64,000 nucleotides of DNA, from the NCBI RefSeq assembly GCF_902167145.1, contig NC_050099.1:9252434-9316433 (forward strand). Reading direction: 5' to 3'. The DNA comes from Zea mays (taxonomy: Eukaryota; Streptophyta; Magnoliopsida; Poales; Poaceae). Below are positions 11,176-23,320 of this stretch, one piece after another. The notes beneath the pieces are model-generated. The model saw nothing but the letters and a program-made list of their open reading frames with translations, had not been told where the DNA came from and did not search any database. The first letter of the stretch is position 1. Each line of letters starts with the position of its first letter. A program made the position numbers and the translations under genes.

Positions 11176-12902
11176 TTGAAGGTATGGGGGCTATAATGAT
11201 TCAGTGGTACTATTTGTCAGCTTAATTTCATGACTGAAAGTCATTGCAAATAGGCTTTGCGCCTTCTCTGAAAACGTATATTTCCCATCATGAGTTTTCT
11301 TTCAAAGTGTAGTTTTTTAAAGGACGATGGAGACATATAAGAAAGAGAACACAAGGAGACGTATATGAAAGAGAAAATATATTTTGACATGAAATTCAAT
11401 AAATTTTGTACAAGATGCATGTTACTTAGTTCTACTGTAGTAAACAACACAAAAATCACTAGACATACAAGAAGAGAAAATAGGTAAACATACAAGTAAA
11501 CAAGAAGAGGGGAGAAAATGAACTAGATAGAGTTAGTTTCGAACTTGCAAGTATTACCAAAACAAAAATGTCGAAGCATATTTTAATGTCAAAAGTAAGA
11601 TGTTCTGGACAAAAGAAATCCTTTGGAGCCAGCTGCCCCCTCCCCCGCCCCCTCAGTTTGGATTCGTGCTGTTGTTATGGCCACACCATGCTGCTGTTAA
11701 TTAATTTTGTTGCTTTTTTATTCGTGGAGATGGAATAAGGAATTAGTCCACTTGAAACCAAAATTAGCACAAACGAGAAGCATAAAACTATAGTCATAAA
11801 AACATGGAACCAAAATACAGGACATTTTCCTACTTCACGTCTGGATGCCATCCAATTAATATCTTCTTTGCGATATTGCAATGGAAGGTGTAGATAGATG
11901 CAAGTATACATTCAATGTTCTTATGATAGAGGAAAGGCCTAGCTGCAGATGGGTTTGATGTTTTTTCTTTTCAATCATGCATTTCATCCCATGCGCATAA
12001 ACAATTTCCAAGTAGCTTGGGTATCCAAACTTGGTTCTTCTATTCACTCAGCCAGGTTGTACTGTCTTATTCAGAATTTGGTTTTTTCAGCCATTAACCC
12101 AAGTTTTCTATTGGATCATTTTAGATTCATTTGTTTTATCTATTAGACCGTACTCTATATTGTTTCATTTGAGGACATTTCAAATGGTTGTTGTAGGTCA
12201 ATATGTGATAGATGACTAGAAGAAAATTATAAAAGGATGTTGAATAAGATTGTGCTTATTTTCTCATGACGAAGGTTTTTTCTATGCTTAGGGACTGCTC
12301 TTATGTGTTATTGGTGCTATTCCGCTTGTACAGCCAACAAAATAGGTCCTACTACACAATGGACGTACACGAGGTATAACTGAATATGGATGATTGATTG
12401 ATGCAATTGTGTTTGAGATGTCTTTGTTTTATATTAGAATGGAAATGGCTCCTAATACATAGGCAAGGCATGGGTTATCGTTATTCAGAAAAAAGATGCT
12501 AGAATCTGTTAGCACAAATTAAAACCACTTGTTGGTCTTTGTAAACGTTTAAATATTTTTGGGGAATAAAATACATTTCACTTTTGTACAGTCTAAATAG
12601 TGTTGCACTACATAGTACATACCGAGTAGGACATAGACAATGTTTGAACATAGACAAGGGAGAACATAAGCATAGCAAAGCACTCTCATACTTTTGAACC
12701 AAAACATAAACAATGTGCAATGCATCATGTAGGGCTCCACTAGACATGTATTGCTCACTAGACAAATGTTATATTATGGCTTTGTATCGTGGAGTCCTAC
12801 TACTCTACTAGACATGTATTACTTAGCAGACAAATGATTCTGTGGACTCTATTCTGAAATCATTGTCTTTAATCTTGAGAAGTGTTTGTTCTTCTAATAT
12901 AG
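11176..12902. other. CACTA-1 interior, no recognisable gene
   Basis: AT-rich sequence with only short uninformative ORFs. It may represent introns of the captured gene fragments on either side, but I see no splice-linked exons to prove it. Confidence 0.4.
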
Positions 12903-13030
12903 GGAAATAGAGGATACCATACTCTTAGCTTTACAGAAGCCTGAAGTGCATGATGACATTGCTCGCGATACGTGCTGCAAATTTGGGATAGATAGACCTC
13001 AAGTTGTACCTATGCAAGGACTACCTCAGG
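12903..13030 (+). pseudogene. Captured exon resembling an AAA-type ATPase
   Basis: A 128 bp open exon is bounded by TATAG/ upstream and /GTGAGA downstream. It encodes EIEDTILLALQKPEVHDDIA followed by CKFGIDRPQVVPMQGLPQ. The arrangement resembles the segment just before the Walker A loop of a plant AAA ATPase (roughly EIEDT..LALQ.PEVYDDIARGTR, then the region leading to GPPGTGKT). Here the pre-Walker residues are altered (QGLPQ instead of EGPPG) and no Walker A exon follows. I read it as a gene fragment taken up by CACTA-1. The family assignment is from memory. Confidence 0.45.
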
Positions 13031-13951
13031 TGAGACTAGAGTTCCTTTTACATCTTGGTTTGACCTGATAGAAACTAGATCTGCAAAAGTAAATGGAACA
13101 AGTTTGGTTCTGTTACTCGAATTTGAGATTGAGATTAAATTCTCATGCTTTGAATGGACACCAAGTGGGGGAAATGGGGCTGGGATGATTTGGTTAACCT
13201 TTGGGGATTTCTAGGTTAGTAGTAGCTTGTTATCAGTTTCTAGTAACTTGTTTATGTGTCCTTTTATTATAATTAGATAGAAAATTAGAAATTTTGCTAA
13301 ACTTTGAACTTTAATTTGCGACCTTCATAATTTGTCAGAGTAAGTTCTAGCAACTGGCCTTTTGATTGTATTGAGGTTTGAACCATACTTATGGAATGCA
13401 TGTAAGGGGTTTGTGTTGGAGCACCGGGCTGGCGAGAACCGTGCTCCAATCATTTCAGATGATAGCCCCAACAAAGATATCAACATTGCCTTCTATAATA
13501 TCCTGATGCTGAAAAAGTAGATACTACTACCCCAATAGATCTTATATTTCTTTTCTTTATTTCCTTTTCAGTTTTAGTAGAAGAAAATGTTGTTGGCTTG
13601 GGATTTAGCATGGTTCTTGGATTCTACAAAGCGATTGTCTTCACCAATCCTTTGATAAATTCTATTAGAATGCTTAATTGCAAGATATGCAATGATGTAA
13701 TTCTTGCTCCAATCCTAATGAACCAGTTCTTCACAATAGGCTAAACCATCAGAAAGTTAACTACTAACTACAATCAAACTATTTTTTGAGAAGCAGTTAT
13801 TATTTTGTTACAACTTTCAATACAGAAGACAAAACACATGAAATTTGATAATTGTAATCCTCACATTTGAACCATATTATTGCAGTACCACAAGAATAGT
13901 TTCATTTTAACTGCAAAGTCATTCCTTATAGTTGTCAATGAACTATCATGT
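13031..13951. other. CACTA-1 interior up to the solo-LTR insertion, no gene
   Basis: AT-rich, intron-like sequence follows the ATPase-like exon. Nothing else is recognisable. Confidence 0.4.
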
Positions 13952-14810
13952 TGTGACACCCCAGTGTCACCTAGGGCTTCTCTCAAGTGCTAACCCAAGA
14001 ACCATCATTTTATGTGAACCAAATTGAGCATGAGCACCAAATTGACTTAATAATAAAGGATCCACTAAGCTTATACTTAAAAGTATCATGTTCAAGGCAA
14101 ATGGGTTTTCAAAAGGGCAAAATGTTGCAACCCCCAATAAAAACCCTAATTGAGCCCTATAAACAAAATTCAAGAGAAGGGGAAAAGGGTATGAAAAATA
14201 TAAAATCATGGCTTGGGCCAATTATAAACATTAAAGTACACTAAATAAGCAACAACAAAGATTATGGAAGCTTGGTCAAAACAATTTAAATAAAACCCTA
14301 AACAAGCTTCTCAAGTGGGATTTCATTAGGGAATTCTGAAATTCAGAATTCTGAATTTCAGACCTTGAGCCAAAGATCAAGCGTGTTCACCTTGATCCCT
14401 AACTCAAATCCTAATGGCCCCATTAACAAAAACGTGCATAACTAACCTCTCTGTCTTGTGCCAGAAGATGGCATCGGGACACGTGCCTTGGACACGTCAA
14501 ACTAGTGATCTTCCCCCTGTGTGCGGCAGTGAGACAAACCAGATTTCTTTCCTCTCTATCTCTTAATCCAGTCAGCCAAACCTGCTAGCCTCCACACACA
14601 AACGACAAAGGAACCTGAGAGGAAGAGATCTCTCAATGGGATCATGGCCATAATCTCAAAGATTTGGGGCCAATCCACGCTTGAACTCGACCTCTCTCTG
14701 CGCTACCTCGTGCTCGACGCTGTGCCAGGCGCTAGAGCGCGCACTGGCTTTCGCCGCGCACGCCCCAAGCGCTTGTCAGAGCCCTGCCCTCGGCCGTGCT
14801 GGCCCGCGCC

Positions 14811-14817
14811 TATAAAG
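14811..14817 (+). promoter_or_regulatory. TATA box inside the 4.7 kb solo LTR
   Basis: TATAAAG in a GC-rich setting, the expected form of an LTR core promoter. The CACTA-2 insertion begins about 60 bp downstream, so any transcript from here would run into it. Confidence 0.45.
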
Positions 14818-14894
14818 CCTCCTCGGGCGCACCTCACTTCACCCCGTGCTCACCATCGCTGGCCAAACGCCCCTCACTACAACAGCTATAGTCA

Positions 14895-15185
14895 TTTTCG
14901 GCGGCCAGAAGCCGCCGAAAATAAGCCAGTTCCCGCCGAAAATAAGCTATTTTCGGCGGCAAAAGGCTTATTTTCGGCGGCTTCTGGCCGCCAAAAAAAC
15001 CTGGCCGAAAATAAGGCTTTACTTTCGGCGGCCAGGGCCTGGCCGCCGAAAATAGCTTATTTCCGGCGGCTGGCTTCGTGGCCGCCGAAAGTAATCTATT
15101 TTCGGCGGCTGTCTCTCTGGCCGCAGAAAATAAAGACTGCCGAAAATAAAACCCTTATTTTCGGCGGCCAGGGGGGCCGCCGAAA
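14895..15185. repeat. Left subterminal palindrome array of CACTA-2
   Basis: Five to six spaced copies of TTTTCGGCGGC (or its complement GCCGCCGAAAA) are arranged as inverted pairs about 20-45 bp apart, for example around 14895-14931 and 15020-15055. In En/Spm the subterminal repeats are the binding sites of the TNPA-type protein, and that role is inferred here. Confidence 0.85.
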
Positions 15186-15411
15186 ATTACTAATTTCAGA
15201 GCAAAAAAAATTGAAAAAAAAACGAAAAATAACAGAATTTTATACAAAATTCATACAATCACAGAAATTCCATACAATAACAGAAAATTCATACTTGAGT
15301 TCATAACATAAAACTTGAGTCCATACAAATATAAAGTCCACAAATAGTCCATACAAACATAAAGTCCACAAATAGTTCATTACAACACAGTGCGGCACAA
15401 AGCTAACTTAA

Positions 15412-18400
15412 TCACACATTGGGGTCGTTGGAGTTGTGTCCACTACCTCCAGAAGCCAATAACTGGTCGACGAAGTCGTGTAACGGGTTTGGATCCTAAA
15501 AAAAAGATGACATTAATAACGGCTACAGTTACATGTATAACGACTATTCAAACAAATTGTTTCTCAAACTAACCTCTCCTGCATAAGCTCCCTCCCCTGC
15601 ATAAGCTCCTCCTGGTGCTGGTATGACCGGTGGTGGCGTGTTGTGGCCCATGACCCCGGATCCCTACAAAATCAAGTTTAGTAAATGTTGGGGACTTGTT
15701 CTCAAATGCTAAGAGTTAAGAACAAGGCAACATAAAAAGTGTTAAGTGTTAAAGTCCTTCGTCCTTCGAAGCATTATGTCCCTTCGGGAAATAATGAGCT
15801 TCGGACGAAGGTCATAAGAGACATACCTTCGTGAACATAACAAGTAATGACGAAGGATTCATATAAAGCATGAAATATAATATAAGCATCATCACAGAAT
15901 CATTTCTATTTTACTAACATGGAAAAATAGAAATGATTTCAAATTACAAATGTACCTTCGGTCCTGAGAGAAGATAAAAAGTACAAGCGTGACGCAAAAG
16001 CAAATGCCAAGTCAGCGTGAACAGTACGGGGGTACTGTTCACCTATTTATAGGCACGGGATACAACCCATACAAAATTACATACATGCCCTTTACATTTG
16101 GTGATAATTCCATAGCAATCTATCGAGGTCTAAATGGCCTTTTCATCTTTAAGTCGGTTCCCTTTTCTGCGAACATGCCGAAGCTTTCCTGCTTCACAGC
16201 TTCGGCACTGCCAACCTTCGTATCTTTTGAGGTTCTCCCTCTTTGACATAAGTCCGAAGGTACCTGTTCACACATTACACTCTAGAAACACTGTTAAATC
16301 ATGTTTTTGAGGACCTTCGGAAGCCGAAGGCCCCCAACAGTAAAGATTTGACAATTAGGTTGATACAAACGACAAGTCTTAACTAAATTGAATAACCTGA
16401 GGTGGAGGTGGAGGTGGCGGAGCATGTAATCCCCACTGAGGCATCGGCGGCTGAAATTGAGGGAAAACAAATGGTTGCTGCTGTGCCTGCTGTGGAAACC
16501 AAGACTGTTGCAAATATAATATATTAGTTATAGAACCAATATCGAGCGTGTTGAGAATAAATAAGACACTCACGTTCATTGCTTGTTGCGCCTGTGCGTT
16601 GTAAGCAGCCATGTACTCTGATTGCTGTTGGAGAAATGCCATTTGTTGTTGCCGCATCTCTTCACGAAATTTTTCTTGCTGCTCCCTCATAGCTTCCTCC
16701 ATGCTAGATACAGAGCGGCGACTATGGCTGCTACTACCACAGCCCGCCTGCGACGAAGAGCCGCCACGAGAACGCAACTCCGTCGAATCGATAACACCGG
16801 TAAACATAGAATATCTTGAAGAACAAGAAAATTAGCTATTCGGTCGTAGTTCCAATATTATTGAAAACAATTCACAAGTTCATACCGTCCATGCGCCTTG
16901 CCTCCAAGTGAATGCACAACCTCAGCGTCGATGGTAGGCGCTCCTCGCCAATCGTAGTCTTCTCCATACTTCTTAACCATCTCCTGCCCGTATGTCTCCT
17001 GCAATACAATATGAAGGTTCAGCACACATGTAATTTATAGCTATATGGGAAGAAAACATTAATCATAACAACAACTAACCATACGCTCAACGGCCGCTTG
17101 ACTACACAGCTCATCGGAGATTTCACTGTTTTTCGCTCGATGCCCTCTCCTATAAACATCGATTGGGCTCGGGACAACTCCAGTTTGAGCCTCCTGCAAA
17201 TATATGAGTTCAATCCTGTTTCATTTCTGAGTAAAACAGAATACTACATACTCACCATTCGCTTAGCCAACCGAATGTGTCCATCAGCCCCATAGGTATG
17301 GTTGACTACGACCTCATCATCGTCCTCGTCCTGCTGATGGCGCTGCCTATGTCGATTTCTATTTGACTTCTCAATCCACTCGGGCGAAGCCCATATCTCA
17401 CACAAAGCCTTGTAAGCCTGCGGCCGGTGTTCCATCCATGGAAGAGTTACCTGCATATAAAGCGTTAGCTCAAAATTACATTCACATCTGAATGAGTTGT
17501 TAAATTAGATGTTTACCTCCATGTACTGGTCTACAGTCAAGTAGACATCTGAATATTGTCGAAAGTTGTTGATAGAATGACCTCGGCGCTTCATGTACGC
17601 GTTCACAACCTGTAGACGAGCATTGGAAAATGCATCCCTGCACACCTTTTTCGCATTTTTCTCTAATACTCGGTCTGCATGCTCTTGAGCCTCAGGTTCC
17701 ACACGATAGCGTCTCTGTCCAACATCGAAAATAAAATTAGTTCAAAAGCAACTAATAAATGTTAGGTTGAAACAACTAATAAATGTTAGTTCGAAAAAAT
17801 TACCCAAAAGTCGTGCTTGACGGCGCCTTGAGCTGTTCCATATGTAGCATGTGGAGCTAGTGCGAAGTGCGACCAGCTAGTGCAAGGAACCACCACACCT
17901 TTCGGGTCGGTGACAATTCCTGGGTTATGTAGACGACAGAGGTTACCTAAGACTTGATTAACCTGTCTATGGTGACCTCGACCGTCAAATGACGTGTCTT
18001 CCCATTGGCTGCATGACAAAAAACAAGAAAGTCATGTCATATATATAGTGTAAAATAAACAAATAAGTAAGAACAAAGTGGCCAAACGTGAGTACCTATC
18101 ACCAACCGGGATGATCAGTACTCGAGCTTCAGATTGTGCAGGCGCTGACGGAGGTAGGACAAAGTGGCCCTTCCGAGTGCCCCTTCGTCGAACGACAGGA
18201 GCCTCGGTGGTATCGTCATCCGCCTCAGCATCTATGCCCTCATGGGCCTGCTCGTCCTCCTCGTTATCCTCCTCATGGGCCTGCTCGTCCTCGTCCTCCT
18301 CCTCATGGTGTTGCACCTCCTCCTCGTCGTCCTCCTCTTCCTATGCACATGAAATAGAGACACGTAAAAATTTACATAAACATTTACATAAGATCAATTA

Positions 18401-18637
18401 CACAAGTGACTGACAAATAAGATCAATTACATAAACATTTACATCGGTACTCCGTTGTAGAGCGATAGGTGTATCACGTAGTTCTGGCCGAGCGTGTCTC
18501 AGCAACGCCTCCTGTCTGCTCTGGCTAGAAGAACTCCCTTGGAAAAGGGAACGTGCACCAGGGAGTATCCTGCTAGCCGCATTAAGAAACCCCCTAGCAG
18601 TGCGCTTTGGTTTATTCCTACCACTCATCCTGTTCAA
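15412..18637 (-). CDS. Transposase_24 (Ptta/En/Spm family) gene of CACTA-2
   Basis: From the minus strand I can chain exons with GT-AG borders at about 18637-18443, 18340-18096, 18008-17804, 17714-17517, 17450-17256, 17193-17080, 16998-16886, 16814-16574, 16504-16397, 15663-15574 and 15495-15412 (stop). The product starts MNRMSGRNKPKR, has an acidic E/D-rich stretch, then the conserved plant transposase region (KHDFW; RDAFSNARLQVVNAYMKRRG; PWMEHRPQAYKALCEIW), and ends in a Gln/Met-rich coil and a Pro-rich tail. In this family it is the presumed TNPA-like DNA-binding partner of TNPD. The intron 16396-15664 contains a Grande-like solo LTR. I found no stop within the exons as drawn. The exon borders are my reading and would need transcript support. 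Confidence 0.72.
15686..16339 (-). mobile_element. Grande-like solo LTR in an intron of the Transposase_24 gene
   Basis: The 654 bp TGTTGGGGACTTGTTCTC...GGCCCCCAACA is flanked by GTAAA (15681-15685 and 16340-16344). It is the same family as the LTRs at 28193 and 52623, and a minus-strand TATA (complement of CTATTTATAGG, about 16044) sets its orientation. It lies wholly in an intron between the exons ending at 16397 and starting at 15663, so splicing could remove it. It is the innermost layer of the nest. Confidence 0.9.
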
Positions 18638-18731
18638 TAGAAAAACATTAAATGTATTAGCTCCATAAAATTAAGTGAACTAATAAAAAATCAAATAATA
18701 CATCACATAATATGAAATTTTGCATTACACA

Positions 18732-21700
18732 TCAAAATTCATCAGAATCACGATCAAGGAGTCTTCTTCGATCCAAAGCTCGCAATGTGGCTTTTTTGTT
18801 CCTTGGATTTCGTTTTCGTTTCGGTGCAACACACTCATCAGTAGTGACATCGTTACGGTCTCCGACTAGTGAGTTCAGTGCAACACCCTCATCGATAGTA
18901 AAAGTAGTTGGCAATTCTTCTTCTTGATAAACATCATCGGCCTGTTCATCTTCGAATTGATAACCAGCAGTGCAAGGAGTATGTAAACGTTCCCTAGGGT
19001 TCACCTTATGAACTACCCACCATGCTTCAAACTTCGGATTTGGGTATGACATATAGTAGACCTGCTCGCACTGGTGTGCAAGGATAAAATTATCATGGCC
19101 TCGAAGTCGTTCCTTGTGCTTTACTTCAGTTATACCATATTGACTTTGTCTAATACCATTAGTGCTGTCAAACCAATCACATAGAAAGAATACTAATTTC
19201 AAAGGTTTGTTCCCTGCAAAATTAAACTCTAGGATGTTTTGAATGATGCCATAATAATTAGTTTCTCTGCCGAGTGCATCGAGTGCCCTAGTCAGAACTC
19301 CAGTGTTACGTGTGGCTGCACGAGGACGAGACTTTTCAAATTGGTCTGAACGAAAACGAAAGCCATTCACATCGTATCGACCAAATGTTCTGCAAGTGAC
19401 CGTCCCATAAGATAGCTGTCTCAAGTCCTCGTGTATGTTAGGAGTCTTTGTGCACTGCAAATAATATACAGTTCAAATGACTACCTCGCGTAAAAGGCTA
19501 AATGACATGAAAGTAAGGAATATAGAGAGTTTACATGCTCGCGAAACCAGTCAACAAAATTAGGTCTTCCTTGCCTCCCATGTCGTCGCATAGTATCTAG
19601 TTGTTTGCTTGTAGGCTGATGGGAATAAGTCCAATTTTCCTCGTCGAACTTACTGTACGACAAATAAGTAATTAAATATGGCTCCTTTGGTAAAGAAATT
19701 AAGGGGTAAAATAAAGACTTACATGAAATATGGCTCCATCTCTTCCATATTAGAGTACATGTATAGCAATGCGGACATTCTTTCATCCATGCTAAGGTGG
19801 TAGAACGTGCCCTTACTAGTACTTGTGCCTCTCCATTGGAAAATGTTTAGATCACTGACAGGAGGTTCCTCATCGACATTGTATCGCATGGTAGCAGCAT
19901 AGACATTATGTTCCTCTGCGAAATACACACTCGTGAAGTATGAAACCTCCTTTAGCAAAAAAGCTTCAGCGATGCATCCTTCTACTCTAGCCTTATTTCG
20001 AACCATGCCTCGCAGGTTTTTGAGTGCACGTTCAATGTGATACATCCACCTATATTGTACAGGTCCACCAACCTTTGCCTCATATGGAATGTGAATAAGT
20101 AGATGCTCCATCGGATTGAAGAATCCAGGTGGGAATATTTTTTCTAGCTTGCATAACAACACTGGTATTTGTTTCTCCAACTTCTCCATCATATTTTTAC
20201 TTATTTCTTTAGCACAGATCTGCCTGTAGAAATAACTTAGCTCAGCTATTGCTTGCCACATGGCGTCGGGCATATAACCACGAAACATGACAGGGATAAT
20301 CCTCTCCATTAATATATGGAAGTCATGGCTCTTTAACCCAGTTAGTTTTCCCGTTTTCAAATTCACAGCTCTTTTCAAGCCCGCAGCATAACCATCGGGA
20401 AATTTAATTTTTTTCATCCATCTCATTACCTCGATCTTGTCTTTAGAGGTAAGACAGAACAAGGCACGGGGCGGCCTACCGTTGTCATTGAGCACTTGGG
20501 TTGGTCGGTCACAAAGCATTGCTAGATCTCTTCGAGCTTTCAGATTGTCCTTTGTTTTGTCAAAATGCATGCAGGTGTGTATGAGGGCTTCAGCAACATT
20601 ACTTTCTTGGTGCATGACATCAATGTTGTGCACAAGAATCAATGACGACATATAAGGGAGCTCCCAGAGACCACATATATGTGTCCAGTTGTGGTCCACT
20701 CCGAATCCTTCGTACTTGTCCCCCTTTTCATTTAGGACAAGGTTGTTCAGCTGAGCATATATTTCTGCCGCGTTAAGACGTTTAGGCGGACCTTTGGTGA
20801 CCACGGTGTTCTTTATAAAGTTTTTCTTATCGCTCCTAAAGGGGTGTTTCCTGGGCAACCAGCGTCGATGACAATCGAAGTAAGTGATCTTTCCACCATG
20901 AGCAAGACGGAAGCAATCTGTATCTGAACCGCAATATGGACATGTCAATCTACCATGTGTACTCCAACCGGTAAAAATAGCATACGCCATGAAGTCATGC
21001 ACCGACCACAAATAAGCAACTCGAAGTTTGAATATCTGTTTTGTAAAAACATCGTATGCTTCAACACCTTTCCAAAGCTCCTTCAACTCTTCAATCAAGG
21101 GTTTTAACATGACATTGAGGTTCTTTCCAGGATAGTCTGGGCCAGGAATGATTAAGCAAAGAAATATAAATTCATATTTCATACAAAGAGAAGGTGGAAG
21201 GTTGTATGGAATAACAAAGACGGGCCAACATGAGTATGATGATGCCATTTGACCAAAAGGTGTGAAGCCATCGGTCGCGAGGCCTATTCGAACATTCCTC
21301 GGATCAGCTGCAAACTCAGGATCAAACGTGTCGAGAGCCTTCCATGCATCCCCATCTGAAGGGTGCACGATTAGGTCATCGTTATCACGGACACCTTCTT
21401 TGTGCCATCGCATGTGCATAGCGGTTTTTTTAGATAGAAACATTCGTTTCACTCGAGGAGTTAGTGGCAAGTAGCGGAGATGCTTATGTGCAACATCTGT
21501 CATCACCTTTTCACCCTCATCATTAACAACTTCCACAAATCTAGATTGTCCACATTTCAGACATTTTTTCTCTTCCGCATGCTCCTTCATGAAAAGCATA
21601 CAATTATTTTTGCACACATCAATCTTCTCATAATCCATACCGAGACCTTTGATAATTGTCTTTGATTGGTACATGTCTTTAGGCAACTTATTGGGCTTTG

Positions 21701-22238
21701 GGAGCACATCTCCTAATAACTTTAAAATCTCATTGTAACAATTGTTCGAGAAAAAGTACTTGGACTTAATGGCCATGAGCCGAGTCACAAAAGCGAGTAT
21801 ATTCACATCTGTGTGTTCATGCAACGGCTCTTCAGAGTCTTTTAGTAGTTTAAAAAATCTGGAAACCTCTGGTGTGGCAGGATCCTCGGAGCTTAGGTTG
21901 AATTCTGGACGTAGCGAATCTACCATCTCATGCATCGCATCATCGCCAGCCCAATCATTGTTCTCCTCCTCTTCTACATTCCGGTTGGGTACTACCTCAC
22001 CATGATGTTCCCACACCTCATATCCGGGCATAAATCCAAACTGACAAAGATCTAGGCTAACTCTTTCCTTATTAAGAAATATACTGTTTTCGTGACGCCT
22101 ACAAGGGCATCTGACAGTGCCGGTTAAGGACAAAGCGAATACGTGGTCCACAAAATCTTTGGTCTTGGCTACCCACTCATCAGAATGACGCCCATTCCTA
22201 CTCCAGCCATTGTACATCCATGCACGATCTTCAACCAT
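18732..22238 (-). CDS. TNPD-type CACTA transposase (Transposase_21 family)
   Basis: Three exons are read on the minus strand: 22238-19723, 19652-19535 and 19454-18732, with GTAAGT/CAG and GTAAAC/CAG borders. Exon 1 starts MVEDRAWMYNGW (transposase-associated domain, residues about 1-80), then the Transposase_21 region with candidate acidic residues in LATDGFTPFG, LWSVHDFMAYA and NIDVMHQESNVAEAL, and a zinc-binding-like CPYCGSDTDC. The C-terminal exons carry the DUF4216-type domain (about YYGIIQNILEFNF..VFFLCDWFD) and a basic tail. It would cut and rejoin the CACTA ends in the nucleus. The total length of about 1,115 residues is usual for the family, and no internal stop was seen. Upstream, 22239-22700 looks like leader or intron. 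Confidence 0.85.
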
Positions 22239-23100
22239 GCCTGAGACTGTTAAACCGAATCATATCGTGAAAACATTATTCAACTACGTTAATGGTTTCG
22301 GTCCTATATATATGTATAGGCAAGAATAGGTTCTAAACCCACAGCAAGCTAGCAGGACCAAAAAAAATTCGGCAGCATGACCTCGCTGCCACTAAACAAT
22401 ATAAGAATGAACCACATATACCACGTACATATATCTTTCCTAAACGACATAAACCACATATAATACTAATCAACAAACACATATATAATTAATCAACAAA
22501 CACATATATATAAACCACTAATACATTAATAAACCACATATTATACAATAAAATATGGCCAAAAATACACCATATAATTTCAAAAATATACTAAACAATA
22601 GTATTAATCAAACGCACTAATCAACAAACACAATTACAACGATATACTAATTTCGGCGGCAATTAAATAAAAGGCCGTCGAAAATAAGAAATAAAATAGA
22701 CAAAAACAATACCTTAATGGAGTCGACGAGGGCGGGGGCGGACGGCGGGGGTGGCTGGCGGGGGCGGACGGCGCGGGTGGCTGGCGGGGGCGGACGACGG
22801 TTGGCGGCCGTCCACGGCGCGGCGGGGCGGCGGCCGACGAGGGAGGACCGCGCGCGCGCTCGGGCGGCCGGCGCCGGAGGCCGACGGTGGGGGCGCTGGG
22901 CGGTCGGCCGGCGGGGGCCGAGGGCGGGGGCGGCCGGCCGGCGTCCACGGCGCGGTGGCCGGCGAGGCGCGGTGGCCGGCGAGGGGCGGGAGCGCGCGCG
23001 ACAGGGGCTGGCGGCGACGGCGGCGGACGACCGGCTATAGCAGCGCGCGGGATTGAGAGAGAGAAAGACGGAGAACCGAGGGGATGCAGTTTTTAATGGT
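22239..23100 (-). promoter_or_regulatory. Upstream region of the TNPD gene, with a GC-rich island
   Basis: 22239-22700 is AT-rich. 22717-23050 is extremely GC-rich with GGCGGGGGCGG-type repetition. ORFs on both strands there are low-complexity Pro/Arg/Gly and I do not call them genes. The position between the right subterminal repeats and TNPD suggests promoter and leader, which is an inference. Confidence 0.4.
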
Positions 23101-23101
23101 T

Positions 23102-23320
23102 AATTTTCGGCGGCCGAGACAGGTGGCCGCCGAAATTAGGTCTATTTTCGGCGGCCGAGACAGGTGGCCGCCGAAATTAGGTCTATTTTCGGCGGCTGCC
23201 TCTTAGGCCGCCGAAATTAGTACTATTTTCGGCGGCATACGCGGGCCGCCGAAATTAACTTCTTATTTTCGGCGGCTGTACCCTGGCCGCCGAAAATAAC
23301 ACGGGCCGCCGAAAATGATC
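23102..23320. repeat. Right subterminal palindrome array of CACTA-2
   Basis: Repeated TTTTCGGCGGC..GGCCGCCGAAA inverted pairs, including two identical tandem 55 bp copies at about 23104-23210. It mirrors the left array at 14895-15185. Confidence 0.87.

Noticed and set aside
10018..12765. Several ORFs of 60-90 codons in AT-rich CACTA-1 sequence
   Set aside because: No motif, no splice context, hydrophobic random translation.
22634..23096. ORFs of about 100 codons rich in Pro, Arg and Gly on both strands
   Set aside because: Low-complexity translation of a GC-rich island upstream of the CACTA-2 transposase. No conserved feature.
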